Part shown: positions 1 through 8,116 of the stretch, in pieces
How positions within the stretch are numbered: the stretch's first letter is position 1
Layout of the letters: the number at the start of each line of letters is the position of its first letter
From: Pseudomonadota bacterium
Lineage (GTDB): Bacteria; Myxococcota_A; UBA796; UBA9615
Direction: 5' to 3'
Assembly (NCBI GenBank): GCA_024229515.1
Contig: JAAESI010000210.1
Span: 26,218 to 90,217 of the forward strand
Length of the DNA stretch: 64,000 nucleotides
The notes under the pieces: model-generated
Databases searched by the model: none
Told to the model about the DNA's origin: nothing
What the model saw: the letters and a program-made list of their open reading frames with translations, nothing else
Made by a program: the position numbers and the translations under genes

Positions 1-37
1 CGGAGGGCCGCGGCCACGGTCGAGGACAGGTCGGGGA

Positions 38-1012
38 TCACTCTTCGGGGGCGTCGCCCGCCATCCGCGCGGCTTCCTTGGCGAGGGCGGGGAGCACGGC
101 CTGCATCGCGTTGGCGACGGCGCTGGCGATCGAACTCTCGATGGTCTGGGCGAGGGCGCCGCCGGGCTTGGTGAGGCGCTCGATCTCGGCGCGCACGATC
201 TCCTCGACGGGCACCGCCTTGAGGTCGTCGGCGGAGTCGAGTTCGTCCTGGGCGGGGAGGAAGGCGTTCATAGAGGCGTCGCTGGGGCGGCCGATCTGGG
301 ACGACGAAGCGCTGGCCTCGTCCTCATCGTTGCCTGCCTCGGGGTCCTTGATGGGCTTGAAGTGCGCGGTCGTGCCGGAGTCGACGGGGACCGACACCGG
401 GTGCTCGGGGTCGAACTCCTCCAGCGCCATCTCGGGCAGGTCCTGGGTCGCGTCGGGGCCGAGCTCCTCGTCGTCCAGCGGCTTGATCGCGGCGCTCACG
501 ACGCTCTCGGCCCAGCTGCCGCCGTCGTCGATGAGGACCTCCGCCTCGCTGGCCGGGAACACGCCCGTCATCGGGTCGATGATCGAGGCCGCGGCGCGGG
601 GGTAGTTCCAGGAGTCGTCGGTGCCGTCGACCCCGAGGAAGAAGGACTTGCCCACGAGCGCCTCGAGCCGCGCGCTGAGGACGGCGCCGCGGACAGGGCG
701 GGTGATGGTGGCGTCGGCCCCGGCTTCAGTGCAGCGGCGGGCGGCGACGCTGTCGCCGTGGCCGTACACGAGCATCACCTTGGTATCGGGGCGCTCTTCC
801 TTGATCTGGCGGCAGAGCTCGTAGCCGTCCGTGCCCGGCAGCGCCGTGGCGGCGATCACGAGGTCCAGCCCGAACTCCTTGATGTCAGCGCGCGCGCGCG
901 TGGCGTCGCCGGTGGAAAGCACCGATCCTCCCAGCACCTGGATCGCGCCACGAATCTGCCCGGTCAAGCCGGGGTCATGACTGACGATCAGCGTGCGTTC
1001 CCGAGTCCCCAT
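38..1012 (-). CDS. Degenerate (pseudo-)receiver domain protein with acidic linker and C-terminal helix
   Basis: The 324-residue protein begins with a CheY-like receiver fold (about residues 5-118), but its phosphorylation pocket is gone. Residue 55, where the acceptor Asp should sit before the LPG turn, is Ala; the acidic pair after strand 1 is Ser11-His12; and the conserved Lys before Pro106 is Arg105. A long acidic, low-complexity linker follows, then an amphipathic, Ala-rich helix near 270-318. It therefore probably acts as a phosphorylation-independent interaction domain, as known for pseudo-receivers such as FrzS of Myxococcus; the partner is not apparent. An ATG start is preceded by a GGGGAG Shine-Dalgarno sequence, and a TACTCT hexamer lies further upstream. 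It is divergent from gshA, and what lies downstream is outside the window. Confidence 0.8.
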   Translation of the reverse strand: MGTRERTLIVSHDPGLTGQIRGAIQVLGGSVLSTGDATRARADIKEFGLDLVIAATALPGTDGYELCRQIKEERPDTKVMLVYGHGDSVAARRCTEAGADATITRPVRGAVLSARLEALVGKSFFLGVDGTDDSWNYPRAAASIIDPMTGVFPASEAEVLIDDGGSWAESVVSAAIKPLDDEELGPDATQDLPEMALEEFDPEHPVSVPVDSGTTAHFKPIKDPEAGNDEDEASASSSQIGRPSDASMNAFLPAQDELDSADDLKAVPVEEIVRAEIERLTKPGGALAQTIESSIASAVANAMQAVLPALAKEAARMAGDAPEE

Positions 1013-1067
1013 GCCTGTTGTCTCCCCTCACTGAAGTCCGTCGGTGAGAGTAGCAGGATCCCCCGGG

Positions 1068-1097
1068 TGGACCTGCACGGGGCCGATACCGCACAAT
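1068..1097 (+). promoter_or_regulatory. Possible gshA promoter
   Basis: TGGACC at 1068-1073 and CACAAT at 1092-1097 are 18 bp apart. The -10-like hexamer ends 7 nt before the gshA ATG and no Shine-Dalgarno sequence intervenes, the same layout as several other first genes here. The match to consensus is only moderate. Confidence 0.35.
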
Positions 1098-1104
1098 CAC
1101 GCCG

Positions 1105-2499
1105 ATGCCCTCCCCCATCAGCCGAAGACACCTGGTCGAGTGGTTCGAAGCCGCCTGCGTGCCCCGGGAGCAGTTCCAGGTCGGCGTGGAGTGGGAGAAG
1201 GAGGCGGTGCGCCGCGACGGCCGCCGGGTCGGATTCGACGACGCCGATGGCATCGAGTCGATCCTGGTGCGCCTCGCGGACCGATTCGGGTGGACGCCCG
1301 TGCACGAAGGCGGCCGCGTCATCGCGTTGAGTCGAGAAGGGGACAACATCACCCTCGAGCCGGGCGGGCAGATCGAGATCTCCACGGCGCCCCACCAGCG
1401 CCTGGCAGGGATCGAGCGAGCGCTGCGTCGACACCTTGCCGAGCTTCAGGCGGTGACCCGGGGCACGGACGTTTTGTTCGGCGCCAGCGGCTTCACCCCC
1501 GTGGCGTCGGTGACCGAGATCCCCTTCGTGCCGAAGGCTCGCTACGGCGTCATGCGCGACTACCTCGCCGTGCGGGGTGCGCTGGGCCACTCGATGATGA
1601 AGGGCACCAGCTCCGTGCAGGTGACCCTGGACTACGAGTCGGAGGCGGACTGCGCGCGCAAGTTCGCCATCGCGATGGCGCTGTCTCCGGTGGTCACGGC
1701 GCTGGCGGCCTGCTCGCCGTTCGTGGAGGGCCGACGGTCGGGGTACGCGTCGTGGCGGTCCCGGTGCTGGCAGCAGACCGATCCCGATCGCACGGGGCTG
1801 CTGGGCGATCTGCTCGCGCGTGACTTCACGTTCACGGGCTGGGTCGACTGGCTGATGGACGTGCCGATGATGTTCCTGCACATCCGCGGTCGGTACATCT
1901 CGGCCCAGGGGCGCACGTTCGGCGACTGGATTCGCGATGGGATCAGCGGCACCCGCCCCTCGGTCGAGGACTGGGAGCTGCACCTGACGTCGGTCTTCCC
2001 GGAGGTTCGGGTCAAGAACTTCATCGAGATCCGGGGGGCCGACAACAGTCCCCTCCCCCACGCGCTCGGGTTGGTGGCGCTGTGGAAGGGGCTGCTGTAC
2101 GACCCCGAGGCGCTGGGCCAGGCCGAGGAGGTCGCCGCGCTGCTGCCGTTGAGCGACCGCGAGGCTCTGTGGGAGGTGGCGGCGCGTGATGCCCTCGCGG
2201 GCCGGCACCGCGGGCGAAGCTTGCGCGCGTGGGCCGGGCTTCTGCTGGAGATCGCCTCGGGCGGGCTGCAGCGGCAGGCGCCGGACGGGCCCGCTGAGGT
2301 CGCGTACCTCGCGCCGCTGGTCGAGCTCGCCAAGACCGGGGAGTCGCGGGCGGAACAGGTTTCACGGCTGATCGAAGAGCCCGCGGACCCGAGGGCGCTC
2401 GTGGCGGCGCTCGCCTACCCGGCCGTGGTTCGGATTCCGCCGGTGGCGCCGTCCGCGGGGCTGTGGTCGGCCTCCGAGCTGAGGGACGCTTCGCGCTAG
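1105..2499 (+). CDS. gshA: Glutamate-cysteine ligase, plant/alphaproteobacterial type (GCS2)
   Basis: Catalyses the ATP-dependent joining of L-glutamate and L-cysteine, the first step of glutathione synthesis, in the cytoplasm. The 464-residue length fits the family. The stretch from about 170 to 235 carries the signature of plant-type ligases: SSVQVTLDYESEAD, then RKF, SPFVEGRRSGYASWRS and DPDRTG. The N-terminal GVEWEKEA is the equivalent of the family's GxExE nucleotide/metal-binding strand. The ATG start lies 7 nt after a -10-like hexamer, without a Shine-Dalgarno sequence. No glutathione synthetase gene is visible nearby. The stop codon shares a CTAG palindrome with the stop of the convergent rlmB gene. 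Confidence 0.93.
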   Translation: MPSPISRRHLVEWFEAACVPREQFQVGVEWEKEAVRRDGRRVGFDDADGIESILVRLADRFGWTPVHEGGRVIALSREGDNITLEPGGQIEISTAPHQRLAGIERALRRHLAELQAVTRGTDVLFGASGFTPVASVTEIPFVPKARYGVMRDYLAVRGALGHSMMKGTSSVQVTLDYESEADCARKFAIAMALSPVVTALAACSPFVEGRRSGYASWRSRCWQQTDPDRTGLLGDLLARDFTFTGWVDWLMDVPMMFLHIRGRYISAQGRTFGDWIRDGISGTRPSVEDWELHLTSVFPEVRVKNFIEIRGADNSPLPHALGLVALWKGLLYDPEALGQAEEVAALLPLSDREALWEVAARDALAGRHRGRSLRAWAGLLLEIASGGLQRQAPDGPAEVAYLAPLVELAKTGESRAEQVSRLIEEPADPRALVAALAYPAVVRIPPVAPSAGLWSASELRDASR

Positions 2500-3257
2500 C
2501 CGACGACTTCCAACTGGCGCACCCGCTCGAACAGCAGCAACCCAGCGGCCACGCTCACGTTCAGTGAGGTCACGACGGTGTCCGGCTTGAGCGAGATCGA
2601 CGCGACCTGGTCGCAGCGGCTGCGGACCTTCGGGCCGAGCCCCCGGTCCTCGCCGCCCATGACGATGGCGATCCGCCCCGTGAGGTCGGCCTCGTGCCAG
2701 GCGACGTCGCCGTTGGCCTCCGCCCCGACGATCTTCACGGCGTACCGCTTCAGGGTCGCGAGCGCCGAGTTCAGCCCCTCCCGCACGACTGGCACCTCTT
2801 CGGCGCCGCCCATCGCCACCCGCTGCACCACGGAGCCGACCGGGGCGCCACGCCGCGTGGGCACGACCACCGCGTCGACACCCGAGGCAGCCGCCGATCG
2901 AAGGACGGCGCCCAGGTTGTGCTCGTACTGGACCTCGTCCAGCAACACGATGAACGGGTCCCGGCCGGTCGCGTCGACCGCGTCCAGGATCTCCTTGAGG
3001 GTGTGCTTGGGGAGCGGCTCGGCGAACGCGATGACGCCGTTGTGCACGCCCGTCTCGCTGAGCTCCTTGAGCCGGCCTCGAGGCACAAACTCGAACGACG
3101 CCTTCTGCTCGGAGCAGAGCTTGCGGATGGTGCGGAGCTTGTCGTCCGGCTTGGCCCGGTCGTCGACGAGGACGCGCTTGACGCGCTTGCTCGCGGTCAG
3201 CGCCGCCAGCACCACGTTGCGGCCCTCGAGTTGGTCCTCGCCGCCGCCCTTGGCCAC
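2496..3257 (-). CDS. rlmB: TrmH-family 2'-O-ribose RNA methyltransferase (RlmB-like)
   Basis: SPOUT-class enzyme that uses S-adenosylmethionine to methylate a ribose 2'-OH, most likely of 23S rRNA. The 253-residue protein has the N-terminal substrate-binding domain opening with LEGRNVVLAAL and containing HNGVIAFA. The knotted SpoU domain carries motif 1 (LDEVQYEHNLGAVLRSA), motif 2 (IAIVMGGEDRGL) and motif 3 (SLNVSVAAGLLLFE). It starts with GTG, 6 nt after an AGGA, and follows the phoH stop by 8 bp, so the two genes are probably co-transcribed. The exact target nucleotide cannot be read from sequence. Confidence 0.9.
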   Translation of the reverse strand: MAKGGGEDQLEGRNVVLAALTASKRVKRVLVDDRAKPDDKLRTIRKLCSEQKASFEFVPRGRLKELSETGVHNGVIAFAEPLPKHTLKEILDAVDATGRDPFIVLLDEVQYEHNLGAVLRSAAASGVDAVVVPTRRGAPVGSVVQRVAMGGAEEVPVVREGLNSALATLKRYAVKIVGAEANGDVAWHEADLTGRIAIVMGGEDRGLGPKVRSRCDQVASISLKPDTVVTSLNVSVAAGLLLFERVRQLEVVG

Positions 3258-3265
3258 ATCCGATC

Positions 3266-4666
3266 CTAGAGCAGGTTCGCGGCGAGCTCGGCCAGGTCGC
3301 TGCGCTCACCCTTGTTCAGGGTGATGTGACCCGCCAGACCCTCTTCCTTCAGCTTCTCGACCACGAACACGAGGCCGTTGCTGGTGGCATCCACGTACGG
3401 ATTGTCGATCTGGTAGGGGTCGCCCGTGAGCACGACCTTGGTGCCCTCACCGGCCCGCGTGATGATCGTCTTGATCTCGTGCGGGGTGAGGTTCTGGGCC
3501 TCGTCGATGATGAGGTACTGGTGCGGGATGGAGCGGCCGCGGATGTAGGTCAGCGGCTCGATCTCGAGCAGCCCTTGGTCGATCAGCTCCTGGTAGCCCC
3601 GGCTCTTGCCGCCGCGCCCCGAGCTGCGCGTATCGAGGATGAACTCCACGTTGTCGTAGACCGGCTTCATCCAGGGGTTGAGCTTCTCTTCGATGTCGCC
3701 CGGCAGGTAGCCGATGTCCTTGCCCATCGGGAAGATCGGGCGGCTCACCAGCAGGCGGTGGTAGGCCCGCTCGTCGGCGCTCTTGTGCAGGCCGACGGCG
3801 ATCGCCAGCAGCGTCTTGCCGGTGCCCGCCTTGCCCACGAGGGTGACCAGCTTGAGGTTGTCGTCCAGCAGCAGGTCCAGCGCGAAGCACTGCTCCTTGT
3901 TGCGGGGGTAGATGCCCCAGACGCCTTCCTTGATGCGGGTGACCAGTTGCAGCTGGCCCCCTTCGGAGCTCACGCGCGCCAGCGCCGTCTGGTTGGGGCG
4001 GTCGGCGTTGCGCAGCACCACGCACTCGTTGGGGTACAGCTCCTCGGTGTCGTAGTCGGCCACGGAGCTGCGGTACAGCGCGTCCACGACCTCCGGGTCC
4101 ACCGTGATCTCACGCTGGCCGGTCCACAGCTCGTCCAGCTGGACCTTGCCGTGCTCGTAGTCCTCCGAACGCGTGCCCAAGGCGTTGGCCTTGATGCGCA
4201 TGTTCGTGTCCTTCGTGACGAGGATCACCTTGCCCGGACGCGACTCCCTCGCGTTCAGGCCGTGAGCCACCGCGAGGATCAAGTTGTCGTTGCGGTGCTT
4301 CGGATCGGCCCACTTCCAGGCGATCTCCGTCTCCGCGAGGTCGACCCGGAAGGTGCCTCCGTCCGGCAGCGGGATCCCGTCGGACAGGCTCGCACCGGTC
4401 TCGATCCGGAGCTTGTCGACGTACCGACCGAACTGGCGGGCGTTGCGGCCCGTCTCGGTCAGGTCCTTCTTGAAGCGATCGATCTCCTCCACGACGGTGA
4501 TGGGAAGCACCACGTCATGCTCTTCAAACTTGAAGATCGCGCTGGGGTCGTACAACAAGACGTTCGTATCGAGGACGTACGTCTTGCGTTCTTCGGAGGG
4601 AGCTCGCTCGATCAAGGACTGGCCCTGCGGCAAGGGGGAAGGAGACTCAAAGGGGCTGTGATACAC
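3266..4666 (-). CDS. PIN domain-PhoH ATPase fusion (PhoH2/YlaK type)
   Basis: 466 residues. The N-terminal PIN nuclease domain (about 28-160) has the acidic TYVLDTNVLLYDP strand and later acidic positions of the fold. The C-terminal PhoH P-loop ATPase (about 250-460) carries Walker A GKAGTGKT and Walker B LIIDEAQNLTP. PIN-PhoH proteins of this type have been characterised as RNA helicase/ribonucleases, so a role in RNA turnover is likely. The GTG start gives a 25-residue leader before the PIN domain and lacks a Shine-Dalgarno sequence; an internal TTG at codon 18 is an alternative. A good sigma-70 promoter lies upstream at 4700-4727. Confidence 0.88.
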   Translation of the reverse strand: MYHSPFESPSPLPQGQSLIERAPSEERKTYVLDTNVLLYDPSAIFKFEEHDVVLPITVVEEIDRFKKDLTETGRNARQFGRYVDKLRIETGASLSDGIPLPDGGTFRVDLAETEIAWKWADPKHRNDNLILAVAHGLNARESRPGKVILVTKDTNMRIKANALGTRSEDYEHGKVQLDELWTGQREITVDPEVVDALYRSSVADYDTEELYPNECVVLRNADRPNQTALARVSSEGGQLQLVTRIKEGVWGIYPRNKEQCFALDLLLDDNLKLVTLVGKAGTGKTLLAIAVGLHKSADERAYHRLLVSRPIFPMGKDIGYLPGDIEEKLNPWMKPVYDNVEFILDTRSSGRGGKSRGYQELIDQGLLEIEPLTYIRGRSIPHQYLIIDEAQNLTPHEIKTIITRAGEGTKVVLTGDPYQIDNPYVDATSNGLVFVVEKLKEEGLAGHITLNKGERSDLAELAANLL

Positions 4667-4699
4667 GCGGCAGAACTCGGGTTCGTCGGGCCGGGAGGG

Positions 4700-4727
4700 A
4701 CTGTATCCAAGTCCGTCTCAGTATCAA
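4700..4727 (-). promoter_or_regulatory. Predicted sigma-70 promoter for phoH-rlmB
   Basis: On the minus strand TTGATA (4727-4722) and TACAGT (4705-4700) are separated by 16 bp. Transcription would start near 4693, giving a leader of about 27 nt before the PhoH GTG. It lies in the 102-bp gap behind the IHF/HU gene. Confidence 0.55.
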
Positions 4728-4768
4728 GCAAAAGCTTGCGTCCGGCAAACAACGGACCCACGGGACAC

Positions 4769-5062
4769 TCAGTCTTCGTCACCGCCGTTTTGGATGCGCT
4801 CGCGCAATTGGCGGCCGACCTTGAACACCGGAAGGACCTTGCTGTCGACCGGGATCGGCGCCCCGGTCTTGGGGTTTCGGCCCGTGTACGACTCGTAGTG
4901 CTTGGTCTTGAAGGAGCCGAAGCCACGGATCTCGATCCGGTCTCCACGGACCAGGGCTTCTTCCATGGACGTGAAGATCGTGTTGACGAGCTGCTCCGCC
5001 TTCTTGCGGGTCAGCCCTCCGTTTGCGGCCACCGCTTCAATCAGCTGTGACTTGGTCAACAT
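4769..5062 (-). CDS. HU/IHF-family DNA-bending protein, IHF-beta-like
   Basis: 97 residues, the usual size. It has the N-terminal helix pair (TKSQLIEAVAANG), the conserved RIEIRGFGSF turn and the DNA-intercalating arm GRNPKTGAPIPV with its Pro. The sequence is closest to IHF subunits, but the alpha/beta assignment is tentative. It binds and bends DNA, helping chromosome architecture and promoter geometry. The ATG at 5062 lies 1 nt after AGGAGG, too close for normal initiation. The TTG immediately after it (5059) would give the canonical N-terminus MTKSQLIE and a better spacing, so it may be the true start. It has its own promoter at 5084-5113. Confidence 0.92.
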   Translation of the reverse strand: MLTKSQLIEAVAANGGLTRKKAEQLVNTIFTSMEEALVRGDRIEIRGFGSFKTKHYESYTGRNPKTGAPIPVDSKVLPVFKVGRQLRERIQNGGDED

Positions 5063-5083
5063 CCCTCCTCAAATCGAGCCTGC

Positions 5084-5113
5084 TTTCTACCATCGGGCTC
5101 AAATGAGGGTCAA
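5084..5113 (-). promoter_or_regulatory. Predicted sigma-70 promoter and strong SD for the IHF/HU gene
   Basis: On the minus strand TTGACC (5113-5108) and TAGAAA (5089-5084) are 18 bp apart, followed by GAGGAGG just before the start codon. The promoter sits in the short gap after recJ, so the nucleoid gene is transcribed separately from the Sec operon. Confidence 0.6.
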
Positions 5114-5123
5114 GTTAACTGCC

Positions 5124-6890
5124 TTACATTGCAGGAGTTTTGACGTCCTTCAACCTCAGCTCGAGGTTGGACAGGCCCTGCCACCAGTTCACCTGAAGGT
5201 GGAACGCTGCGTCGATGGGTCCGTCGAACGCCTCCGGGGCCAGCCCCAGGCCAAACCCGACCGCCTTGTAGCGAGGGCCGTTCCCCTGCCGCAGCGTCAT
5301 TCGGATCCCGCCCTTGCTCAGCGCCTTGACGTCGGTGGCGATGAGGCCCCGGGCGACGAACAGGGGCTGCGGGTTGCCCAGGCCGAACGGCGCGAGGCCG
5401 TCGATCGCCTCCAGCAGCGACCAGTCGGCGTCGTCCAGGTCGAGTTCGGCGTCGATCTTGAGCCGCGGCGTCCACAGATCGTCGGCCTCGTCGGCGAACG
5501 CGTCGTGCACGAACGCCTCCCGCAGCGCCTCGAGGTTCTCCTGCTTCAGGGTCATGCCCGCGGCCGCTCGGTGCCCGCCGAAGCGCATGAGGAGGTGCTC
5601 GTTGCGCTTCAGGGCCGTGAACAGGTCCACCCCGCTGATGCCCCGGCCGGAGCCGGTGGCGGTGCCGTCGTCCTTGCAGGCGAGCACGATGGCGGGCTTG
5701 TGGAGGTGGTGCATCAGCCGGCTGGCGACGATGCCGACCACGCCGGGGTGCCAGTCGTCGCTCCACACGACGACCCCCTTGCGGGTCTCCAGCAGCGGGT
5801 CGCCGGCGATCTGCTGCAGTGCCTCGGCGTGGATGCGCCGCTCGGTCTCCTGGCGCCGACGGTTGTAGGCGTCCAGCTCCACGGCGATCTTCTTCGCCCC
5901 CGGCTCGGACTCGGCGAGCATCAGCTGCACGGCCGAGGCGGCCTCGGCGAGGCGTCCGGCGGCGTTGATGCGGGGCCCGAGGCGGAACCCCAGGTGCGAC
6001 GCCTCTAGCGGCTCGTCCGGTTTGATCCCGCTCACGTCGATCAGCGCCGCGAGGCCGGGCCGCTTCCGGGAGCCCAGGACCTTGAGCCCCGTCTGGACGA
6101 GCAGCCGGTTGATCCCGCGCAGCGGCGCCAGGTCCGCCACGGTGCCGAGGGCGACGATGTCGAGGTAGTCGCGCAGGTCCGGCTCGGGCGCCTCCGCGAA
6201 GTCCCCGTCGGCGCGCATGCGGGCGCGCAGGGCGATGGCCAGCATGAAGGAGACGCCGACCGCGGCGAGTTCCCCGTAGGGACCGTCGGCGCCGTCGATC
6301 TTGGGGTTCACGATCGCGCAGGCGGCCGGCAGCTCAGGAGGCAGCGTGTGGTGGTCGCAGACGATGGTGTCGATGCCCCGGGCGTTCCCCGCGTCGATCG
6401 CCGCGTGGGCGCTGACGCCGGTGTCGCAGGTGACCAGCACCTTGACCCCTTCGTCGGCCAGCCGTTCGACGGTGTGCAGCGCCACGCCGTAGCCGTCCCG
6501 CACGCGGTGGGGGGCGTACCAGGTGACGTTGGCGCCGAGGCGTCGCAGCAGGTGCACGAGCATCGCTACGGACGTGCAGCCGTCGACGTCGTAGTCGCCG
6601 TGGATGCAGATCCGCTCCTGGGTGCGGATCGCCGTGAGCAGGCGATCGACCGCGTCGTCCATGCCGTGCATCACGCGCGGATCGGGCAGGTCGCGCAGGC
6701 TCCCCTTCAGCCAGAGCCGGCCGACGTCGGCCTCGTGCACGCCGCGGTTGCGGAGCAGTTGGGCGATCAGGGGGGGGACGTCGAGGGCGTCTGCGAGCGG
6801 GCCCGGGTCGCCGGAGTCACGGACCTTCCACGAGCGCTGGGCGCGGGGGAGATCCGGAAGGGGGATCTCGACCGATTCCCCCGGACGCAT
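5124..6890 (-). CDS. recJ: Single-stranded-DNA-specific 5'-3' exonuclease RecJ
   Basis: 588 residues, DHH superfamily. Motif I is HGDYDVDGCTS; the CDTG motif and the DHH signature CDHHTLP follow. The GPRINAAGRLAEA block precedes the DHHA1 domain with SGRGISGVDLF and RFGGHRAAAGMTL; an OB-fold-like C-terminal domain completes the enzyme. RecJ degrades single-stranded DNA in recombination and mismatch or base-excision repair using Mn2+/Mg2+. It is the last gene of the queA-tgt-yajC-secDF cluster, 12 bp after the secF stop. The start is the ATG at 6890. Confidence 0.95.
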   Translation of the reverse strand: MRPGESVEIPLPDLPRAQRSWKVRDSGDPGPLADALDVPPLIAQLLRNRGVHEADVGRLWLKGSLRDLPDPRVMHGMDDAVDRLLTAIRTQERICIHGDYDVDGCTSVAMLVHLLRRLGANVTWYAPHRVRDGYGVALHTVERLADEGVKVLVTCDTGVSAHAAIDAGNARGIDTIVCDHHTLPPELPAACAIVNPKIDGADGPYGELAAVGVSFMLAIALRARMRADGDFAEAPEPDLRDYLDIVALGTVADLAPLRGINRLLVQTGLKVLGSRKRPGLAALIDVSGIKPDEPLEASHLGFRLGPRINAAGRLAEAASAVQLMLAESEPGAKKIAVELDAYNRRRQETERRIHAEALQQIAGDPLLETRKGVVVWSDDWHPGVVGIVASRLMHHLHKPAIVLACKDDGTATGSGRGISGVDLFTALKRNEHLLMRFGGHRAAAGMTLKQENLEALREAFVHDAFADEADDLWTPRLKIDAELDLDDADWSLLEAIDGLAPFGLGNPQPLFVARGLIATDVKALSKGGIRMTLRQGNGPRYKAVGFGLGLAPEAFDGPIDAAFHLQVNWWQGLSNLELRLKDVKTPAM

Positions 6891-6902
6891 CGTGGGCCGG
6901 GC

Positions 6903-8114
6903 CTAGAGCCGCGCGCCGTGGTTGGCGCCGCGCTGCAAGGGCGCGGAGTCCTCGCGGATGTCCACCGGGAGCCACTTCTGGAGGGCGACGATGATTGGCG
7001 AAGCGACGTAGATCGACGAGTACGTTCCGACCAGCACGCCGACCACCAGAGCGATCGCGAAGTCTTGGATGATCGGGCTGCCGAAGATGATCAGGGAAGT
7101 CACCGCGAGCAGGGTCGTCACCGACGTCAGCAGGGTGCGGCTGAGCGTCTCGTTGAGCGAGATGTTGATCACCTCGATCAGATCCCGGCGCGGGAACCGA
7201 CGGAGGTTCTCCCGGATTCGGTCGTACACCACGATTGTGTCGTTCAACGAATAACCGACGATGGTGAGCAGCGCGCCGATCGTGGGCAGGCTGAACTCAC
7301 GCCCGAAGATGCAGAACACGCCGATGGTGATGGCGACGTCGTGGGTCAACGCGACCACCGCGCCCGGCGCGAAGCTCAGGTCGAAGCGGAAGGCGATGTA
7401 GACGAGGATCAGAGCCAGCGAGAAGAAGATCGCCAGCAGGCCCTTGCGACGCAGCTCCGCGCCGACCGTGGGGCCGACCATCTCCACCCGCTGGACGGAG
7501 AAGTTGGGCTTGCCGTCGGCGCCCGTGCCGAGCGCGCCGGCCAGCTCCTCCTTCACCCGATCGGTGAGGCCGGGGTAGCTGATCTCCCACGCGTTGTGCT
7601 CGACCTTGGACTCCTCGACGGTGACGCCGGCTTCGAGCGCGTCGAGCTTGCTGCTCAGCTCCGCCGCGGTCATCGGCTTGGTCGCCGTCGCCCGCATGCT
7701 TACGCTCTGGCCGCGCTCCCACTCGAACCGCTTCCAGGACTCCTCGCCGTAGTCGGCCGTGAGCTGGGCCGCGGCCGCGTCGAAGAACTCGTCGGCGCCG
7801 AAGTTGACGGTCTCGACGCGGAGCAGGAACTCCCGGCCGGTCGATCCGAACGACTGCACGTTGTCGTCCTCCATCCCGATGGCGCCGAGGCCGCCGCGGA
7901 TGTCCTGGACCGTGACGCCTTCGGCGACCTGGACCTGGATGAGGGTTCCGCCCGCGAAGTCGACGCCGTACTTGGGCGCGAACGGCAGGTCGGGAGACAT
8001 CGTGCCCGCCACCGCGATGAGCGCGGAGATGGAGACGAGAATGACGGACACCACGGCGAGCGGCTTGCGCTTGCCGAGGAAGTCGAGGTTGAGACCAGGC
8101 TTGACGATCTGCAT
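6903..8114 (-). CDS. secF: Protein translocase subunit SecF
   Basis: 403 residues, longer than the roughly 320 of E. coli SecF because of an expanded periplasmic loop. The N-terminal FLGKRK is followed by TM1 and the periplasmic P1-like region beginning YGVDFAGGTLIQV. The RND-type core holds the conserved GYSLNDTIVVYDRIREN segment, a SLNETLSRT motif and further TM helices. With SecD it uses the proton-motive force to pull proteins through SecYEG. The gene starts 2 nt after the secD stop, so the subunits are translationally linked. Confidence 0.96.
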   Translation of the reverse strand: MQIVKPGLNLDFLGKRKPLAVVSVILVSISALIAVAGTMSPDLPFAPKYGVDFAGGTLIQVQVAEGVTVQDIRGGLGAIGMEDDNVQSFGSTGREFLLRVETVNFGADEFFDAAAAQLTADYGEESWKRFEWERGQSVSMRATATKPMTAAELSSKLDALEAGVTVEESKVEHNAWEISYPGLTDRVKEELAGALGTGADGKPNFSVQRVEMVGPTVGAELRRKGLLAIFFSLALILVYIAFRFDLSFAPGAVVALTHDVAITIGVFCIFGREFSLPTIGALLTIVGYSLNDTIVVYDRIRENLRRFPRRDLIEVINISLNETLSRTLLTSVTTLLAVTSLIIFGSPIIQDFAIALVVGVLVGTYSSIYVASPIIVALQKWLPVDIREDSAPLQRGANHGARL

Positions 8115-8116
8115 GA

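Noticed and set aside
1..37. Possible partial gene at the left edge
   Set aside because: Only 37 bases before the receiver gene's stop; nothing can be supported.
4721..4737. CAAGC-AAAA-GCTTG hairpin behind the IHF/HU gene as a terminator
   Set aside because: Only a 5-bp stem without a T-run, and it overlaps the phoH promoter.
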